From positions 78,926-142,925 of the forward strand of contig JAANDG010000376.1 in the NCBI GenBank assembly GCA_036852015.1: a stretch of 64,000 bases of DNA, read 5' to 3'. The DNA is from Pelodera strongyloides. Taxonomy: Eukaryota; Nematoda; Chromadorea; Rhabditida; Rhabditidae. The notes beneath the pieces were generated by a model. That model did not search any database. It saw nothing but the letters and a program-made list of their open reading frames with translations, and was not told where the DNA came from. The position numbers and the translations under genes are program-made. Positions 58,801 through 64,000 of this stretch are shown in pieces (the first letter of the stretch is position 1; each line of letters starts with the position of its first letter).

Positions 58801-61800
58801 CCTGTGGCAAGATCTGTTTCAGTACAAGACAATCTCGCACAGGGTTTTATTTCGAAAAACCCTGTGGCAAGATCTGTTCCAGTACAAGATAATCTCGCAC
58901 AGGGTTTTTCGTTTTATTTCGAAAAACCCTGTGGCAAGATCTGTTCCAGTACAAGACAATCTCGCACAGGGTTTTTCGTTTTATTTCGAAAAACCCTGTG
59001 GCAAGATCTGTTTCAGTACAAGATAATCTCGCACAGGGTTTTTCGTTTTATTTCGAAAAACCGTTTATTTCGAAAAAGCCTGTGGCAAGATCTGTTTCAG
59101 TACAAGACAATCTCGCACAGGGTTTTATTTCGAAAAAGCCTGTGGCAAGATCTGTTCCAGTACAAGATAATCTCGCACAGGGTTTTATTTCGAAAACCCT
59201 GTGGCAAGATCTGTTCCAGTACAAGATAATCTCGCACAGGGTTTTTCGTTTTATTTCGAAAAAGCCTGTGGCAAGATCTGTTTCAGTACAAGATAATCTC
59301 GCACAGGGTTTTATTTCGAAAAACCCTGTGGCAAGATCTGTTCCAGTACAAGATAATCTCGCACAGGGTTTTTCGTTTTATTTCGAAAAACCCTGTGGCA
59401 AGATCTGTTCCAGTACAAGATAATCTCGCACAGGGGTTTTCGTTTTATTTCGAAAAACCCTGTGGCAAGATCTGTTCCAGTACAAGATAATCTCGCACAG
59501 GGTTTTTCGTTTTATTTCGAAAAACAGTTTATTTCGAAAAAGCCTGTGGCAAGATCTGTTCCAGTACAAGACAATCTCGCACAGGGTTTTTCGTTTTATT
59601 TCGAAAAACCCTGTGGCAAGATCTGTTTCAGTACAAGATAATCTCGCACAGGGTTTTTCGTTTTATTTCGAAAAACCGTTTATTTCGAAAAACCCTGTGG
59701 CAAGATCTGTTCCAGTACAAGATAATCTCGCACAGGGTTTTTCGTTTTATTTCGAAAAAGCCTGTGGCAAGATCTGTTTCAGTACAAGATAATCTCGCAC
59801 AGGGTTTTATTTCGAAAAACCCTGTGGCAAGATCTGTTCCAGTACAAGATAATCTCGCACAGGGTTTTTCGTTTTATTTCGAAAAACCCTGTGGCAAGAT
59901 CTGTTCCAGTACAAGATAATCTCGCACAGGGTTTTTCGTTATTTCGAAAAACCCTGTGGCAAGATCTGTTCCAGTACAAGATAATCTCGCACAGGGTTTT
60001 TCGTTTTATTTCGAAAAACCCTGTGGCAAGATCTGTTCCAGTACAAGACAATCTCGCACAGGGTTTTTCGTTTTATTTCGAAAAACCCTGTGGCAAGATC
60101 TGTTCCAGTACAAGATAATCTCGCACAGGGTTTTTCGTTTTATTTCGAAAAACCCTGTGGCAAGATCTGTTCCAGTACAAGATAATCTCGCACAGGGTTT
60201 TTCGTTTTATTTCGAAAAACCCTTTATTTCGAAAACCCTGTGGCAAGATCTGTTCCAGTACAAGATAATCTCGCACAGGGTTTTTCGTTTTATTTCGAAA
60301 AACCCTGTGGCAAGATCTGTTCCAGTACAAGATAATCTCGCACAGGGTTTTTTTTATTTCGAAAAACCCTGTGGCAAGATCTGTTCCAGTACAAGATAAT
60401 CTCGCACAGGGTTTTTCGTTTTATTTCGAAAAACCCTGTGGCAAGATCTGTTCCAGTACAAGATAATCTCGCACAGGGTTTTATTTCGAAAACCCTGTGG
60501 CAAGATCTGTTCCAGTACAAGATAATCTCGCACAGGGTTTTTCGTTTTATTTCGAAAAACCCTGTGGCAAGATCTGTTCCAGTACAAGATAATCTCGCAC
60601 AGGGTTTTTCGTTTTATTTCGAAAAACCCTGTGGCAAGATCTGTTTCAGTACAAGATAATCTCGCACAGGGTTTTTCGTTTTATTTCGAAAAACCGTTTA
60701 TTTCGAAAAACCCTGTGGCAAGATCTGTTCCAGTACAAGATAATCTCGCACAGGGTTTTTCGTTTTATTTCGAAAAACCCTGTGGCAAGATCTGTTCCAG
60801 TACAAGATAATCTCGCACAGGGTTTTTCGTTTTATTTCGAAAAACCCTGTGGCAAGATCTGTTCAAGTACAAGATAATCTCGCACAGGGTTTTTCGTTTT
60901 ATTTCGAAAAACCCTGTGGCAAGATCTGTTTCAGTACAAGATAATCTCGCACAGGGTTTTATTTCGAAAAACCCTGTGGCAAGATCTGTTCCAGTACAAG
61001 ATAATCTCGCACAGGGTTTTTCGTTTTATTTCGAAAAACCCTGTGGCAAGATCTGTTCCAGTACAAGACAATCTCGCACAGGGTTTTCGTTTTATTTCGA
61101 AAAACCCTGTGGCAAGATCTGTTCCAGTACAAGATAATCTCGCACAGGGTTTTTCGTTTTATTTCGAAAAACCGTTTATTTCGAAAAACCCTGTGGCAAG
61201 ATCTGTTCCAGTACAAGACAATCTCGCACAGGGTTTTTCGTTTTATTTCGAAAAACCCTGTGGCAAGATCTGTTCCAGTACAAGATAATCTCGCACAGGG
61301 TTTTTCGTTTTATTTCGAAAAACCCTGTGGCAAGATCTGTTCCAGTACAAGATAATCTCGCACAGGGTTTTATTTCGAAAACCCTGTGGCAAGATCTGTT
61401 CCAGTACAAGATAATCTCGCACAGGGTTTTTCGTTTTATTTCGAAAAACCCTGTGGCAAGATCTGTTCCAGTACAAGATAATCTCGCACAGGGTTTTTCG
61501 TTTTATTTCGAAAAACCCTGTGGCAAGATCTGTTCCAGTACAAGATAATCTCGCACAGGGTTTTTCGTTTTATTTCGAAAAAGCCTGTGGCAAGATCTGT
61601 TTCAGTACAAGACAATCTCGCCACAGGGTTTTATTTCGAAAAAAAACCCTGTGGCAAGATCTGTTCCAGTACAAGATAATCTCGCACAGGGTTTTTCGTT
61701 TTATTTCGAAAAAAGCCCTGTGGCAAGATCTGTTCCAGTACAAGATAATCTCGCACAGGGTTTTATTTCGAAAACCCTGTGGCAAGATCTGTTCCAGTAC

Positions 61801-64000
61801 AAGATAATCTCGCACAGGGTTTTTCGTTTTATTTCGAAAAACCCTGTGGCAAGATCTGTTCAAGTACAAGATAATCTCGCACAGGGTTTTTCGTTTTATT
61901 TCGAAAAACCCTGTGGCAAGATCTGTTCCAGTACAAGATAATCTCGCACAGGGTTTTATTTCGAAAACCCTGTGGCAAGATCTGTTCCAGTACAAGATAA
62001 TCTCGCACAGGGTTTTTCGTTTTATTTCGAAAAACCCTGTGGCAAGATCTGTTCCAGTACAAGATAATCTCGCACAGGGTTTTTTTTATTTCGAAAAACC
62101 CTGTGGCAAGATCTGTTCCAGTACAAGATAATCTCGCACAGGGTTTTTCGTTTTATTTCGAAAAACCCTGTGGCAAGATCTGTTCCAGTACAAGATAATC
62201 TCGCACAGGGTTTTATTTCGAAAACCCTGTGGCAAGATCTGTTCCAGTACAAGATAATCTCGCACAGGGTTTTTCGTTTTATTTCGAAAAACCCTGTGGC
62301 AAGATCTGTTCAGTACAAGATTATCTCGCACAGGGTTTTTCGTTTATTCGAAAAACCCTGTGGCAAGATCTGTTCCAGTACAAGATAATCTCGCACAGGG
62401 TTTTATTTCGAAAAACCCTGTGGCAAGATCTGTTCCAGTACAAGATAATCAATCTCGCACAGGGTTTTTTTTTTTTTCGTTTATTTCGAAAAACCCTGTG
62501 GCAAGATCTGTTCCAGTACAAGATAATCTCGCACAGGGTTTTTCGTTTTATTTCGAAAAACCCTGTGGCAAGATCTGTTCCAGTACAAGATAATCTCGCA
62601 CAGGGTTTTATTTCGAAAACCCTGTGGCAAGATCTGTTCCAGTACAAGATAATCTCGCACAGGGTTTTTCGTTTTATTTCGAAAAACCCTGTGGCAAGAT
62701 CTGTTCCAGTACAAGATAATCTCGCACAGGGTTTTTCGTTTTATTTCGAAAAACCCTGTGGCAAGATCTGTTCCAGTACAAGATAATCTCGCACAGGGTT
62801 TTTCGTTTTATTTCGAAAAAGCCCTGTGGCAAGATCTGTTCCAGTACAAGATAATCTCGCACAGGGTTTTTCGTTTTATTTCGAAAAACCCTGTGGCAAG
62901 ATCTGTTCCAGTACAAGATAATCTCGCACAGGGTTTTTCGTTTATTTCGAAAAACCCTGTGGCAAGATCTGTTCCAGTACAAGATAATCTCGCACAGGGT
63001 TTTTCGTTTTATTTCGAAAAGCCTGTGGCAAGATCTGTTTCAGTACAAGACAATCTCGCACAGGGTTTTATTTCGAAAAACCCTGTGGCAAGATCTGTTC
63101 CAGTACAAGATAATCTCGCACAGGGTTTTTCGTTTTATTTCGAAAAAGCCTGTGGCAAGATCTGTTTCAGTACAAGATAATCTCGCACAGGGTTTTATTT
63201 CGAAAACCCTGTGGCAAGATCTGTTCCAGTACAAGATAATCTCGCACAGGGTTTTTCGTTTTATTTCGAAAAACCCTGTGGCAAGATCTGTTCCAGTACA
63301 AGATAATCTCGCACAGGGTTTTTCGTTTTATTTCGAAAAACCCTGTGGCAAGATCTGTTTCCAGTACAAGATAATCTCGCACAGTGTTTTATTTCGAAAA
63401 CCCTGTGGCAAGATCTGTTCCACAAGACAATCTCGCACAGGGTTTTTCGTTTTATTTCGAAAAAGCCCTGTGGCAAGATCTGTTCCAGTACAAGGTCATC
63501 TCGCACAGGGTTTTTCGTTTATTTCGAAAAACCTTGGCAAATCTGTTTCAGTACAAGATAATCTCGCACAGGGTTTTTCGTTTTATTTCGAAAAACCTGT
63601 GGCAAGATCTGTTCAAGTACCAGATAATCTCGCACAGGGTTATTTCGAAAAAACAAGATCTGTTCCAGTACAAGGTAATCTCGCACAGGGGTTTTCGTTT
63701 TTTTTCGAAAAAACCTGTGGCAAGATCTGTTCCAGTACAAGAAATCTCGCACAGGGTTTTATTTCGAAAAACCCTGTGGCAAGATGTTCCAGTACAAGAA
63801 TCTCGCACAGGGTTTTTCGTTTTATTTCGAAAAACCTGTGGCAAGATCTGTTAGTACAAGATAATCTCGCACAGGGTTTTATTTCGAAAACCATGTGGCA
63901 AGATTTTCCAGTTTTGCACAGGGTTTTCGTTTATTTCGAAAAACCCTGTGGAAATCTGTTCCAGTACAAGATAATCGGCACAGGGTTTTTCGTTTTTTCG
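46853..64000. repeat. Satellite DNA array, ~67/60-bp hairpin monomers
   Basis: More than 17 kb of uninterrupted tandem repeats continuing past the window edge, roughly 260 monomers by length. The full monomer is 67 bp: a conserved 45-bp core from CCCTGTGGCAAGATCTG to AATCTCGCACAGGG, plus a T-rich linker with TTTATTTCGAAAAA. A ~60-bp form lacks most of the TTTTTCGT linker, often starts GCCTGTGG and has TTTCAG in place of TTCCAG. Each full unit has a perfect 14-bp inverted repeat (CGAAAAACCCTGTG / CACAGGGTTTTTCG), the palindromes AGATCT and TTTCGAAA, and sometimes an extra AAACCGTTTATTTCG spacer. Long ORFs in several frames on both strands are repeat artefacts without start context or splice logic. 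Function unknown; heterochromatin is the usual fate of such arrays. Confidence 0.95.

Noticed and set aside
46877..63894. Many ORFs of 60-400 codons on both strands (repeats of ARSVPVQDNLAQGF, LWQDLFQYKIISHRVF, YWNRSCHRVFRNK)
   Set aside because: They are the three frames of each strand of the satellite monomer. They change frame whenever a 60-bp unit replaces a 67-bp one, and they lack splice or start logic.
46853..64000. CRISPR-like array (regular repeats with palindromic ends)
   Set aside because: There are no unique spacers: the whole unit is repeated, the context is eukaryotic, and no cas genes are present.

Overview
This window looks like nuclear DNA of a nematode. It is A+T-rich and its genes are split into short exons with canonical GT..AG introns. 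Several start codons lie 1-30 bases after a pyrimidine-rich AG, as expected where a spliced leader is added. The best-recognised proteins (V-ATPase subunit D, a TRA2/RSP-8 splicing factor, a cytochrome b561) match nematode versions closely. The species cannot be named from sequence alone. No prokaryotic, plasmid or viral gene was seen.

Layout. 1-5.0 kb (+): a protein-tyrosine-phosphatase-like gene whose catalytic Cys and WPD Asp both appear to be replaced, i.e. a pseudophosphatase. 6.7-13.2 kb (-): three same-strand genes, read from 13.2 down to 6.7 kb: a DUF4602/C1orf131-like small nucleolar-type protein, a Lys/Glu-rich protein I do not recognise, and the TRA2-type RNA-binding splicing factor. 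13.2-19.8 kb: intergenic, with one tRNA-Ser(UGA), a 24-bp minisatellite and fold-back elements. 19.8-28.7 kb (+): a many-exon gene for a coiled-coil, proline-rich protein ending in a WH2-type actin-binding motif. 30.1-32.4 kb (-): an AT-hook protein, divergent from a small coiled-coil protein at 33.5-35.4 kb (+) that may be a Mis14/NSL1-type kinetochore subunit. 37.6-41.1 kb (+): V-ATPase subunit D. 43.7-46.2 kb (+): cytochrome b561. 46.85-64.0 kb: an uninterrupted satellite array that runs off the window.

The gene portion is seeded with short non-coding mobile elements, mostly in introns and intergenic DNA. Three sequence families end in TTAAAG..CTTTAA and look like TTAA-targeting MITEs. A fourth, CAGAGGCC-ended fold-back family has three copies. 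There is one TA-flanked element, and several tRNA-derived (SINE-like) fragments.

The satellite is built from ~67-bp and ~60-bp monomers. Each full monomer carries a perfect 14-bp inverted repeat. Monomers are organised into ~127-bp dimers and kilobase-scale duplications (exact offsets of 2,731 and 1,228 bp). All ORFs inside it are by-products of the repeat.

The genes are ordinary housekeeping or regulatory genes with no obvious shared pathway. The most unusual items are the doubly altered phosphatase, the hairpin satellite with its layered organisation, and the TTAA-ended MITE set, one copy of which contains the stop codon of the cytochrome b561 gene. Exon joins were worked out by hand from reading frame and splice sites and have no transcript support.
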